From: Baffinella frigidus
Lineage: Eukaryota > Cryptophyceae > Cryptomonadales > Baffinellaceae
DNA length: 10,637 nt
Direction of reading: 5' to 3'
Assembly (NCBI GenBank): GCA_026770585.1
Contig: MU646709.1
Location: 234,937-245,573 of the forward strand
Shown: positions 1 to 5,313 of the stretch, in pieces
How positions within the stretch are numbered: position 1 is the stretch's first letter
Layout: every line of letters begins with the position of its first letter
Program-made: the position numbers and the translations under genes
Notes under the pieces: model-generated
Told to the model about the DNA's origin: nothing
The model's input: only the letters and a program-made list of their open reading frames with translations
Database searches by the model: none

Positions 1-40
1 AGGCAAAAAATACCTTGCGGCAACAAAAATTACTCCACAA

Positions 41-143
41 CCTCTAGTCCGGCGGTACAACACAAGGCAGTCACCTCGGACAGTTGGCTTCGGCGTCCGC
101 GTGACCGGTCACGCGGGCGTTCACGAGCCTGCCGGCGGGGCTG
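41..143 (-). mobile_element. Element F, copy 1 (GC-rich, ~103 bp, unclassified)
   Basis: The reverse complement of this stretch matches 8412-8503. The first 59 bp (starting CAGCCCCGCCGGC) are identical, then the copies diverge around a conserved GTGACTGCCTTG block. It carries a perfect 20-bp palindrome at 97-116 (CCGCGTGACC and its complement). No coding capacity or recognisable transposon ends are visible. It is called mobile only because the same unit sits in two unrelated contexts in opposite orientation, each flanked by its own direct repeat. It may instead be one piece of a larger duplicated mosaic. Confidence 0.5.
97..116. repeat. Perfect 20-bp palindrome inside F copy 1
   Basis: CCGCGTGACCGGTCACGCGG is its own reverse complement and is preserved exactly in the other F copy at 8439-8458. 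It could be a binding site for a dimeric protein or a cruciform centre; nothing here shows which. Confidence 0.9.
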
Positions 144-196
144 AGGCAAAAAATACCTTGCGGCAACAAAAATTACTCCACAAGTAGGTCATACCG

Positions 197-410
197 CTTG
201 AGACTGGAAGAGGGACCATTTTAAATGTGGGGTTGTTAAATTTAGTACCAGTCACGGGCAGGCTTGGTCACGTATCTCGCGTAATTACGCGAGCTACGTG
301 ACCAAACGTCCCTATTGTGTAAAAATTACTACACACATTTTTTTCCCCCTTCACTTGTAAAGGACTTGTAAACCTAAAACTTTTAAAATTGTCCCTCTTC
401 CAGTCTCGAG
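197..410. mobile_element. MITE-like foldback with 30-bp terminal inverted repeats
   Basis: The arms are 197-226 and 381-410. They pair at about 27 of 30 positions around the core GAGACTGGAAGAGGGA. The interior (227-380) is AT-rich. It holds a 42-bp near-perfect palindrome (264-305) and a small hairpin at 316-335 (TGTGTA/TACACA). No transposase frame is present, so it would be non-autonomous. No target-site duplication is obvious beyond the arms. Confidence 0.65.
264..305. repeat. 42-bp palindrome with one mismatched pair
   Basis: The sequence runs TTGGTCACGTA ... TACGTGACCAA and is symmetric about 284/285 (GTAATTAC). The only mispair is 275 (T) against 294 (C). The palindrome sits off-centre within the enclosing foldback, so it is not simply the tip of that foldback. 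It shares the GGTCACG core with the F palindrome at 97-116. Confidence 0.9.
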
Positions 411-480
411 TGGTACTAGCACCAGTAAAACATTTGTGTAGAAATTGTTGTTGACCAGAATTTTTTTCTCGGTACCGCAT

Positions 481-545
481 TTAAAATCGGAAGGGCCCAC
501 AACCTGCATGAGGCGCGAGAAACGGTCCCGTGTAGGACCCCCCTA
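481..545 (+). repeat. Family A fragment 1
   Basis: The block TTAAAATCGGAAGGGCCCAC AACCTGCATGAGGCGCGAGA followed by ACGGTCCCGTGTAGGAC recurs with changes near 610, 1090, 1227 and 2301. The same upstream bases (TTAAATCGGAGGAGCTC) precede the copy near 1227, so the family extends to the left of CACAACCTG. No coding or RNA function is apparent. Confidence 0.65.
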
Positions 546-571
546 ACCCCCAATTCCTAACCCTAAAACCT
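538..571 (-). repeat. Degenerate telomere-like tract
   Basis: The + strand reads CCCCCCTAACCCCCAATTCC then TAACCCTAAAACCTT. The minus strand is therefore a degenerate TTAGGG/TTTAGGG series. It is short and interstitial, and does not indicate a chromosome end. Confidence 0.5.
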
Positions 572-587
572 TAAGTTGACGCGTCAA

Positions 588-660
588 GTAAAGTCACCAC
601 GAGAGAGGCTCACAACCTGTACGAGGCGCCGCGAGACACCCCCGCGTAGCTGGCTCAAAC
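588..660 (+). repeat. Family A fragment 2
   Basis: It contains CACGAGAGAGGCTCACAACC TGTACGAGGCGCCGCGAGAC and CCCCGCGTAGCTGG. It is related to the fragments at 481 and 1227. The first ~25 bp recur inverted at 4383-4410, showing that the family occurs in both orientations. Confidence 0.65.
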
Positions 661-676
661 GGGGCGATACAGGTCC

Positions 677-853
677 ATAGGCTAACGTCCTGAAACCCGG
701 GCAGTTACGCCTACGTTATGGCCTACGGTAGGCCGTAGGGACCTGGGGGGGGTCCTACGAAACATGAGGTCCTAGGAGCCCTACGGCCTACCGTAGGCAA
801 TACCGTAGCAATACCGTTGGCCTAACTACCCGGTTTTCAGGACGTTACCCTAT
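677..853. mobile_element. Family B foldback element, copy 1 (177 bp)
   Basis: The left arm begins ATAGGCTAACGTCCTGAAA. The right arm ends with the complement (..TTTTCAGGACGTTACCCTAT). Both arms carry the signature block CCTACGGTAGGCCGTAGGG or its inverse. The arms are 70-80 bp around a short centre containing GGTCCTACGAAACATG. Relatives lie at 6130-6282 and 7994-8159. Size, lack of an open frame and long inverted arms fit a MITE or foldback element. The flanks show no clear target duplication. The right arm has a partly duplicated AATACCGTA block. Confidence 0.75.
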
Positions 854-857
854 TAAT

Positions 858-932
858 GTAGTTGTGTGGCACATGCATCTATTATACACCGCCTTCCTGG
901 TTCAACCCCTACCTACATGTATTCTTCCTGGA
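858..932 (+). repeat. Degenerate family D fragment
   Basis: GTAGTTGTGTGGCACATGCATCTATTATACACC followed by CTTCCTGGTTCAAC resembles the D unit (TAGTTGTACAG, CATCTATTATACACG, TTCCTGGTACAAACC), with an internal loss. A second partial TTCCTGG block follows at 924-930. Open frames reading through it are not considered real. Confidence 0.5.
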
Positions 933-948
933 GAGAGACAGACAGAGA

Positions 949-968
949 GATTTTGGAATTCCAAAATC
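949..968. repeat. Perfect 20-bp palindrome
   Basis: GATTTTGGAATTCCAAAATC is self-complementary and centred on an EcoRI-type GAATTC. It lies between a D fragment and the GA-rich tract. The related text CAAAATCGAGG resembles the CAAATCGAGGATCGG of family H. Confidence 0.85.
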
Positions 969-1023
969 GAGGCTGTGTTCAAATGGTCGGGTGGTGCAAA
1001 ACACACCTGCACCCGAACCCGAG

Positions 1024-1086
1024 TAGAGAGAGAGAGAGAGGAAGGGAGAGGGAGTGAGAGGGAGAGAGAGGGGGGGGGGGGGAAGG
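1024..1086 (+). repeat. (GA)n/(G)n purine tract
   Basis: An imperfect GA microsatellite grades into AGGGAGAGGGAG and then a run of about 13 G. Frames crossing it give arginine/glutamate-rich peptides, which are artefacts of the simple repeat. Confidence 0.95.
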
Positions 1087-1160
1087 GTCCATAACCTGCA
1101 TGAGGCGCCGAGCGACAGTTTCGTGTAAGACGCGTTAAGAGATGCCCGAGGTTAACTCTG
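1087..1160 (+). repeat. Family A fragment 3
   Basis: CCATAACCTGCATGAGGCGC CGAGCGACAG followed by CGTGTAAGACGCGTTAAGAG matches the fragments at 481 and 1227. It is followed directly by AT-rich DNA. Confidence 0.6.
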
Positions 1161-1165
1161 TTTCT

Positions 1166-1231
1166 GCATTGAATTAAATCAACATCAAAATTAACATTGA
1201 ATTGTAGATTAAATTAAATTAACATTAAATC
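1166..1231. repeat. AT-rich short tandem-like stretch
   Basis: Imperfect reiterations of ATTGAATTAAAT, ATTAACATT and AAATTAAATTAACATTAAAT fill this segment. It has the appearance of a decayed minisatellite with a unit of roughly 17-25 bp. There are no gene signals. Confidence 0.6.
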
Positions 1232-1350
1232 GGAGGAGCTCACAACCTGTACGAGGCGCCGAGAGACGGACCCATGTAGGACGTGTTAAGAGACAGCCCC
1301 GCATAGCTGCTCGCCCCATCTGTGCGAGGTTCCGGTTTAGGAGGGTGGCC
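1227..1350 (+). repeat. Family A fragment 4 (longest copy)
   Basis: It runs AAATCGGAGGAGCTCACAAC through GAGACGG, CATGTAGGACGTGTTAAGAG and CGCATAGCTGCTCGCCC to TGTGCGAGGTTCCGG. It ends with GGTGGCCGCGAA, which recurs at about 1899-1910 as GGTTGCCGCGAA. It links the two halves of the family that appear separately elsewhere. Confidence 0.65.
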
Positions 1351-1496
1351 GCGAAAATAATGGTGAAAAATGATAATTTAACAATGGTGAAAAATGAGAA
1401 AATGATAATCAAAATTGATGATTTTTAAAATTTTGTACGATGATTGATTTTTTTAAAAAAAAATGAACCATCGTGTTGGCCCAATTTTCATTGTTA
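1351..1496. other. AT-rich non-coding stretch
   Basis: This is A/T-dominated sequence with a duplicated GGTGAAAAATGA (about 1360 and 1385), mixed ATGATAAT words and poly-A/T runs. At 1478-1497 it joins CAATTTTCATTGTTATGAGACGG. That junction recurs at about 2058-2076 and, in part, at 2296-2308, always before family A text. I see no gene. Confidence 0.6.
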
Positions 1497-1530
1497 TGAG
1501 ACGGGCCCTCTGAGAAAAGAATATATTAAG

Positions 1531-1606
1531 AGGATTAAGAGGAAGTAAGGATATAACAAGTAAGGATATAACAAGATGTAAGGATATAACAGGATTAAGA
1601 GGAAGT
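1531..1606 (+). repeat. Minisatellite with GTAAGGATATAACA unit
   Basis: GTAAGGATATAACA occurs at 1545-1558, 1560-1573 and 1578-1591. The array is bounded on both sides by the same AGGATTAAGAGGAAGT (1531-1546 and 1591-1606). This nested arrangement suggests slippage-type expansion inside a duplicated 16-mer. Confidence 0.85.
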
Positions 1607-1655
1607 GTGTAGGACGCGTCCCGAGACAGCCCCGCGTAGCTGCTAAGTGGACACC
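1607..1655 (+). repeat. Family A fragment 5
   Basis: GTGTAGGACGCGTCCCGAGA CAGCCCCGCGTAGCTGCT corresponds to the second half of the fragment at 1227. It is followed by ~75 bp of unassigned sequence with CCCCTAACCC-like words. Confidence 0.6.
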
Positions 1656-1729
1656 CTCAACCCCACACCCCAGGTGCATCATCCGTGCAGTCCTCCGGAT
1701 TCACAAAGGGCCCCCTAACCCACGACCCC

Positions 1730-1893
1730 TAGCTGCTCGCCCTTTCTGTGCGAGATTTCGTTTCACGGTCTCTCTCTCTCTCTGACTCTCTCTCTCTCTG
1801 ACTCTTTCTCTCTCTCTTTCTCCCTCCCTCCCTCCCTCCCTCCCTCCCCCCCCCGCGTAGCTGCTCGCCCTTTCTGTGCGAGATTTCGTTTCA
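1730..1893 (+). repeat. 36-bp exact direct repeat (family A) bracketing a CT tract
   Basis: TAGCTGCTCGCCCTTTCTGT through GCGAGATTTCGTTTCA is identical at 1730-1765 and 1858-1893. The 92 bp between (1766-1857) are (CT)n, (CCCT)n and a C run. The layout of an exact direct repeat of ~36-40 bp around a ~100-bp insert parallels the two F loci. Confidence 0.9.
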
Positions 1894-2060
1894 GGGGGGT
1901 TGCCGCGAACGTAAAGAAATAATCTTCGTATACTGTTGTATACTCGGTGATATATGACTCTGGGTAGGTGACTCTCTAGAGCATCTTTCTGCTCTCGCGT
2001 GTCGCCTCCCAAGTAAGAAATAACGATGTTGTACCGGAACCGTCATTTTTTGGCTATTTT
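1894..2060. other. Unassigned spacer
   Basis: The first ~30 bp (GGGTTGCCGCGAACGTAAAGAAATAAT) resemble 1339-1360. Otherwise the segment is not repeated in the window. It has small inverted repeats (GTATAC..GTATAC at about 1929-1945, GAGCA..TGCTC near 1979-1993) and a duplicated TGACTCT. I see no gene. Confidence 0.5.
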
Positions 2061-2119
2061 TCATTGTTATGAGATGGACCCGTGTAGGAAGCGCCGGAGG
2101 GCGGCGTAGCTGCTCTGCC
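2058..2119 (+). repeat. Family A fragment 6
   Basis: TTCATTGTTATGAGATGGAC CCGTGTAGGA, then GCCGGAGGGCGGCGTAGCTGCTC, nearly repeats 2296-2346. The two copies bracket the inverted D copy at 2148-2298. Confidence 0.7.
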
Positions 2120-2147
2120 CGTCTGTTTTCGGGTTTGGGGTTGAGGT

Positions 2148-2298
2148 GTAGGGGCGTCCCGATCGTCCATCTAAGCGAAGGATCGCCCACCTAAGCGGAT
2201 CGGTTTGTACCAGGAAACGCGTGTATAATGGATGTAGGATTTTATAACTACTTATAGGGGGACGTGGCACTGTTCGGCCACCTAAGCGAAGCGGTTTG
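2148..2298 (-). repeat. Family D segment, inverted copy of 6985-7135
   Basis: The reverse complement aligns without gaps over 151 bp to 6985-7135, with five mismatches (about 97% identity). It carries three copies of the 18-bp TTCGCTTAGRTGGRCGAT motif (2162-2179, 2182-2199, 2273-2290, minus sense) and one CCTGGTACAAACC. High identity across 4.7 kb in inverted orientation indicates recent copying or conversion. Confidence 0.85.
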
Positions 2299-2347
2299 TT
2301 ATGAGACGGTCCCGTGTAGGACGTGCCGGAGGGCGGCGTAGCTGCTC
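2296..2347 (+). repeat. Family A fragment 7
   Basis: TTGTTATGAGACGGTCCCGT GTAGGACG, then GCCGGAGGGCGGCGTAGCTGCTC, closely matches 2064-2115. It ends in the GA tract. Confidence 0.7.
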
Positions 2348-2410
2348 GAGAGAGAGAGAGGAGAGAGAGAGACAGAGGAGTCTCTCTCTCCTCTCTCTCA
2401 GAGAGAGAGC
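2348..2410. repeat. GA tract followed by CT tract (inverted simple repeat)
   Basis: About 30 bp of (GA)n is followed by about 22 bp of (CT)n and then GAGAGAGAG again. The GA and CT halves can pair as a hairpin. The long frames crossing it are low-complexity. Confidence 0.9.
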
Positions 2411-2580
2411 CCCCCGACGGACCCAGCCTCGGTGGTGGTGCGTATATGGCGGCCGTGGTGGTAGTGATAAAGGTATCTGCCCGTCTGTTTTCGGGTTTGG
2501 GGTTGAGGTTTGTAGGTTTGGTGTGTCGGGAATCCGGACCGCGTGCCGAGGGAAATGGCGCCAGCTCCATCCTCGATTTG
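2411..2580. other. Spacer with degenerate half copy of family C
   Basis: The first ~65 bp are unassigned, with GGTGGTGG and GGTGGTAGTG words. About 2533-2581 (GACCGCGTGCCGAGGGAAAT GGCGCCAGCTC then CTCGATTTGACC) is a decayed match to the right arm of family C. I see no gene. Confidence 0.45.
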
Positions 2581-2757
2581 ACCTCTCTTCCCCCCTCTCT
2601 CTCTATCTATCTCCCCGCCCTCTCTCCCTCTCTCTCCCTCTCTCTCCCTCTCTCTCCCTCTCTCTCCCTCTCTCTCCCTCTCTCTCCCTCTCCTCTCTCT
2701 CCCTCTCTCTCCCTCTCCCTCCCTCTCTCCCGCCTCCCCCTCTCCCTACCCCCACCC
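2581..2757 (+). repeat. CT-rich minisatellite, ~10-bp unit CCCTCTCTCT
   Basis: At about 2628-2710 the unit CCCTCTCTCT repeats about eight times in near-perfect register, flanked by less regular CT/CCCT text. Both strands yield long open frames (serine/leucine/proline on +, arginine/glutamate on -) only because the 10-bp unit lacks stop codons. Polypyrimidine mirror symmetry makes triplex (H-DNA) formation plausible. Confidence 0.95.
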
Positions 2758-2821
2758 CCCTCCGCTTGGTCCGCGCGGCGGTCTGGTCCGCGCGGCTGGG
2801 AAGCGGCAAAGATGTTGAACC

Positions 2822-2960
2822 TAGAGAAGGATCCAGTTCTGGGCCCCTTTCTTGAGTCCCAATCGGCCACTTGCCTTAAAAGTGGCCGATGTGAAGGGAA
2901 TTTGAGCTCTTTGTTGACTTTGGGACTTAAGAAAGGGACCCAGAACTGGGACCTTCTCTA
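2822..2960. mobile_element. MITE-like foldback, 139 bp with 40-bp arms
   Basis: Arms 2822-2861 and 2921-2960 match at about 36 of 40 positions (core CCAGTTCTGGG and CCCTTTCTT). A second hairpin lies inside at 2862-2890 (ATCGGCCACTT / AAGTGGCCGAT, 11 bp, loop 7 nt). No transposase frame is present. The bases outside show no convincing target duplication. The inner GGCCACTT word is shared with the hairpin centre near 6.44 kb. Confidence 0.75.
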
Positions 2961-2987
2961 ACGAGGTTAAAAAAAAAGTGAGCGTAG

Positions 2988-3551
2988 AGGCGATTTGATC
3001 CGCTTCAGGCCCCAGAAAGCCCCTCAGAGCTGGACGCTTGTGACACGAGGGCGTGGCGCCTAGGGGGGCTCCTACGAAAAACCCTACGGCCTACCGTAGG
3101 TAAAACCGTAGGCCTAACTACCCCATTTTTAGTCCGTCACCCTATAAAAGTGTTTTTACATACGCGGAGAGGCTCCCGCTCGAGGCAACCTCAGCTTTCA
3201 AGCACACGCTCCGAAGTGGATCAAAACGCGGATAGAGTTTGAGCCATTCCCTCCGTTGACGGTTCGAACCCGAACCGTCCGCCGAAGGGAATGGCGCAAG
3301 CTCTAACCTCGGTTTGATCCACTTCGGAGCGTGTGCTTGGAAGCAGATGTTGCCTCGAGCGAGAGCCTCTCCGCGTATGTGAAAAACAGTTTTATAGGGT
3401 GACGGACTAAAAATGGGGTAGTTAGGCCTACGGTATTACCTACGGTAGGCCGTAGGGTTTTTCGTAGGAGCCCCCCTAGGCGCCCCGCCCTCATGTCACA
3501 AGCGTCCAGCCCTGAGGGGCTTTCTGGGGCCTGAAGCGGATCAAATCGCCT
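2988..3551. repeat. 564-bp imperfect palindrome built from B halves around element C
   Basis: The left arm starts AGGCGATTTGATCCGCTTCA and the right arm ends with its complement at 3551. The symmetry centre is the 4-nt AACC at 3267-3270. From outside in, each arm holds a ~70-bp block ending in GCCCC.., half of a B element (3057-3145 and 3394-3483), a ~60-bp block (GCGGAGAGGCTCCCGCTCGA) and one arm of C (3208-3330). Divergence between arms is low, with a few mismatches and small gaps. The B halves point outward, so this is not an intact B element but an inside-out arrangement. Confidence 0.85.
3208..3330. mobile_element. Element C, copy 1 (123-bp foldback)
   Basis: The arms GCTCCGAAGTGGATCAAAAC and its near complement (..GGTTTGATCCACTTCGGAGC) meet at GACGGTTCG-AACC-CGAACCGTC. 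A nearly identical copy lies at 4477-4599, and a right-hand half copy at 3552-3609. In both full copies the left flank is the same ~45 bp (GCGGAGAGGCTCCCGCTCGA on to AAGCACAC), so the copying unit is larger than the foldback. There are no open frames. Confidence 0.75.
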
Positions 3552-3609
3552 GAACCGTCAACGGAGGGAATGGCGCAAGCTCTAACCTCGGTTTGATCCA
3601 CTTCGGAGC
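3552..3609 (+). repeat. Half copy of element C
   Basis: GAACCGTCAACGGAGGGAAT GGCGCAAGCTC then GGTTTGATCCACTTCGGAGC is the right arm of C, with a small change near its start. It directly follows the end of the 564-bp palindrome, so a third C arm sits next to the pair. Confidence 0.75.
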
Positions 3610-3960
3610 TTTAGGGTTTGGGGGTTGGGGCGCACCACGGAGAGGCTCCCGCTAAGCGTTTGTGTAGTAAATTTCGTGTGAGAAACCCTTTTTAGAAAGG
3701 CTTTTTCTGAGATGAAACCCCCGACGCAGGTTCACGCCGGGCCCAAGTGGACCAAATCGAGGATCGGGATTTCATCCCGCCAGGTATTTAATTTAAATGC
3801 TCGGCGGAGTTCCCCATACAACGAAAATTACTACACAAGCGAAAAAAGAGTCGTGTCCGAAAGATCACGTGTAGTAATTTTCGTACATTTTGGGAACTCC
3901 CGAGCATCTAATTTAAATACCTGACCGGATGAGGTTGAGGCATTTCCCCCAGGGTTGGGG
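3610..3960 (+). repeat. Family H, copy 1, interrupted by element G
   Basis: It starts near GGGGCGCACCACGGAGAGGC and includes TGTGTAGTAAATTTCGTG, GAAACCCTTTTTAGAAAGGC, GATGAAACCCCCGACGCAGG and CAAATCGAGGATCGGG. After the G insertion it resumes with GTTGAGGCATTTCCCCCAGG and GGCGCACCGCGGAGAGGCTC. Uninterrupted versions of the break point are at about 4276-4311 and 4606-4650. No coding potential is supported. Confidence 0.75.
3769..3933. mobile_element. Element G, ~164-bp foldback inserted in H
   Basis: The arms start CATCCCGCCAGGTATTTAAT (3773) and end with the near complement AAATACCTGACCGGATG (3931). They extend about 57 bp inward through GCTCGG..GGAGTTCCC and ACGAAAATTACTACAC. The H copies at 4150 and 4606 read CGAGGATCGGGGTTGAGG with nothing inserted, which delimits the insertion. 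At most one or two G bases could be a target duplication. With no open frame it would be a non-autonomous MITE-like element. Confidence 0.8.
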
Positions 3961-4149
3961 CGCACCGCGGAGAGGCTCTCACTTATTGACACTTATTGAC
4001 TTTATTCGAAAGTGAATTACACGGTGCAAGAATTGAGGCGAGATTAGGAAAAGATCTGGGAACTGCACCAAAGTTTTCCTATTCAAGAAACTGCCACTAC
4101 CCATAATGGGGGGTCCACACAGGAGAAGTGCGCATTAGCGTCCTCCTCC
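3961..4149. other. Unassigned spacer
   Basis: It begins with the H/C border (GCGGAGAGGCTCTCACTTATTG) and a duplicated ACTTATTGAC. The ~130 bp that follow are not repeated elsewhere in the window. A minus-strand frame of 161 codons covers this and the next segment, but it runs through H and C repeats and is not credible. I see no gene. Confidence 0.5.
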
Positions 4150-4312
4150 TTACTCGCTGAGCGTCTGTGTAGTAAATTTCGTGTGTGAGAAACCCTTTTT
4201 AGAAAGGCTTTTTCTGAGATGAAACCCCCAACGCAGCTTCGCGCCGGGCAAAGACGCCCAAGTGGACCAAATCGAGGATCGGGGTTGAGGCATTTCCCCC
4301 AGGGTTGGGTCC
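4150..4312 (+). repeat. Family H, copy 2 (uninterrupted)
   Basis: It matches H copy 1 from TGAGCGTCTGTGTAGTAAAT through GAAACCCCCAACGCAGC to the CGAGGATCGGGGTTGAGGC target and CCCCCAGGGTTGGG. Relative to copy 1 it has an extra TG near 4183 and an extra ~7 bp (AAAGACG) near 4251. It lacks element G. Confidence 0.8.
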
Positions 4313-4352
4313 CGAGGCTGTCCCAGGTTGTCCCGAGGCTGTCCCGAGGCTG
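4311..4352 (+). repeat. Short minisatellite, GAGGCTGTCCC unit
   Basis: About four to five 10-11 bp units alternate as CCCGAGGCTGT and CCCAGGTTGT. This is a small local expansion at the end of H copy 2. Confidence 0.85.
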
Positions 4353-4380
4353 TCCCAGTCTGCCTCTGACCGCACCACAC

Positions 4381-4412
4381 CCGTACAGGTTGTGAGCCTC
4401 TCTCGTGATGAC
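4381..4412 (-). repeat. Inverted family A fragment
   Basis: The reverse complement, CACGAGAGAGGCTCACAACC TGTACGG, matches the start of the A copy near 597-622. It sits between H copy 2 and the C copy. Confidence 0.65.
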
Positions 4413-4425
4413 GTACCGTGGGGGG

Positions 4426-4599
4426 GCGCACCGCGGAGAGGCTCCCGCTCGAGGCAACCTCACCTTCCAAGCACACGCTCCGAAGTGGATCAAAACACGG
4501 ATAGAGTTTGAGCCATTCCCTCCGTTGACGGTTCGAACCCGAACCGTCCGCCGAAGGGAATGGCGCAAGCTCTAACCTCGTTTTGATCCACTTCGGGGC
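4426..4599. mobile_element. Element C, copy 2, with its shared left flank
   Basis: The flank 4426-4476 (GGCGCACCGCGGAGAGGCTC, CTCGAGGCAACCTCACC, AAGCACAC) is followed by the foldback 4477-4599. This nearly duplicates 3163-3330, including the 4-nt centre and CGAACCGTCCGCCGAAGGG. Two small changes are ACACGG for ACGCGG and a CGGGGC end for CGGAGC. The fuller flank shows which end the palindrome at 2988-3551 has mirrored. Confidence 0.75.
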
Positions 4600-4603
4600 G
4601 TGT

Positions 4604-4657
4604 ACCAAATCGAGGATCGGGGTTGAGGCATTTCGCCCAGGGTTGGGGCGCACCGCG
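4604..4657 (+). repeat. Family H, partial copy 3 (empty G site)
   Basis: ACCAAATCGAGGATCGGGGT TGAGGCATTTCGCCCAGGG then GGCGCACCGCGG follows the end of C copy 2. It is a second uninterrupted version of the site where G is inserted at 3769. Confidence 0.75.
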
Positions 4658-4758
4658 GTGTATAATAGATGTAGAGACTGTACAACTACTTGTAGGGGGA
4701 CACGCTTGTCCTGGTTTGTACCAGGAAATGCGTGTATAATAGATGTAGAGATTGCACG
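4658..4758 (-). repeat. Family D segment, inverted
   Basis: The reverse complement matches about 6869-6970. It has two ACATCTATTATACACG blocks around CCTGGTACAAACCAGGACA and CCCCCTACAAGTAGTTG. It shows only a few differences and lacks the 18-bp TTCGC motif. Confidence 0.75.
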
Positions 4759-4794
4759 AGTAGCTTTGGCGCCGCGCGTCGGGTGCTTCTCGAC

Positions 4795-4858
4795 GGTGAG
4801 GGGTGAGGGGTTAGGGGTTAGAGTTTAGGGGTTAGGGGTTAGGGGTTAGGGGTTAGGG
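4795..4858 (+). repeat. Interstitial telomere-like tract (TTAGGGG)n
   Basis: About eight units read GGGGTTA with one GAGTTTA variant. It is bounded on the right by the H border text GCGCACCGCGGAGAGGCTC. Its short, variant form within other repeats argues against a present telomere. Confidence 0.85.
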
Positions 4859-4892
4859 GCGCACCGCGGAGAGGCTCCCGCTCGAGGCCGTC

Positions 4893-5180
4893 GAGAAGCT
4901 CCCGCCGCGCGGCGCGCGCCCCTGCTTTTCAAAAGTTAACTGCGTCAACTTAACAAAAAATGACAGAGTCAACTTAACATATTCAACTTATTGCACATGT
5001 TTAACTTATTGCGCCCCTGCATCCCAACAATTCATGGAGTCAACTTAACACATTCAACGTATGTCAACCTACCATATTCAACTATGTCAACTTGAGAAGC
5101 TCCCGCCGCGCGGCGCGCGCCCCTGCTTTTCAAAAGTTAACTGCGTCAACTTTACAAAAATTAACAGAGTCAACTTAACA
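4893..5180 (+). repeat. 87-bp direct repeat pair (4893-4979, 5094-5180)
   Basis: The two copies start GAGAAGCTCCCGCCGCGCGG, continue CGCGCGCCCCTGCTTTTCAAAAGTTAACTGCGTCAACTT and end GTCAACTTAACA, with three or four differences. The offset is 201 bp, and the 114 bp between belong to the L array. The GC-rich head (CCGCGCGGCGCGCG) against the AT-rich body marks an abrupt composition change. Confidence 0.9.
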
Positions 5181-5313
5181 TTTTTTTTTAAATACTTTTA
5201 CTTTTAAAACACTTTCATGTTGATTTGATACACTTTCATGTCTGATGCCGTCGACTGATATACTTGGATGGGCGCATCAGCATGCTCAGCAGTAGGGTGT
5301 ACACATTCCTAAC
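5181..5313. other. AT-rich spacer within the L region
   Basis: It holds a poly-T run, a duplicated ACACTTTCATGT (about 5208 and 5230) and a TGATGC..GCATCA inverted pair near 5241-5280. I see no gene or RNA. Confidence 0.5.

Larger units (their letters stand above)
1..183. repeat. 40-bp exact direct repeat (1-40 and 144-183) bracketing element F copy 1
   Basis: Positions 1-40 and 144-183 are identical. The repeat starts AGGCAAAAAATACC and ends AATTACTCCACAA. The two copies enclose 103 bp. Because the first copy touches the window edge, the repeat may extend further left. The right edge is sharp, since the next bases differ (CCTC against GTAG). The second F copy, near 8.4 kb, is bracketed by a different 40-bp direct repeat, so this repeat belongs to the site and not to the element. 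It could be a very long target duplication or a remnant of local tandem duplication. Confidence 0.9.
2114..2509 (+). repeat. 34-bp exact direct repeat (2114-2147 and 2476-2509)
   Basis: TCTGCCCGTCTGTTTTCGGG TTTGGGGTTGAGGT is identical at both places. The first copy abuts the inverted D segment starting at 2148. The second runs into TTGTAGGTTTGG. The space between holds the D copy, a family A fragment and purine/pyrimidine tracts. Confidence 0.9.

Noticed and set aside
2067-2570. Minus-strand frame of 167 codons
   Set aside because: It runs through the inverted D copy, two family A fragments and a simple-repeat hairpin. The peptide repeats the NPKPENRRA segment because of the 34-bp DNA direct repeat.
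2301-2961. Overlapping plus-strand frames of 184 and 212 codons, the longest in the window
   Set aside because: Their length comes from (GA)n and a 10-bp CT minisatellite without stops, giving Arg/Glu and Ser/Leu/Pro runs. The rest translates family A, C and foldback sequence. No domain or credible composition.
4083-4653. Two overlapping minus-strand frames of 161 and 167 codons
   Set aside because: They cross family H, a GAGGCTGTCCC minisatellite and element C in different phases. Both frames cannot be real, and neither has recognisable features.
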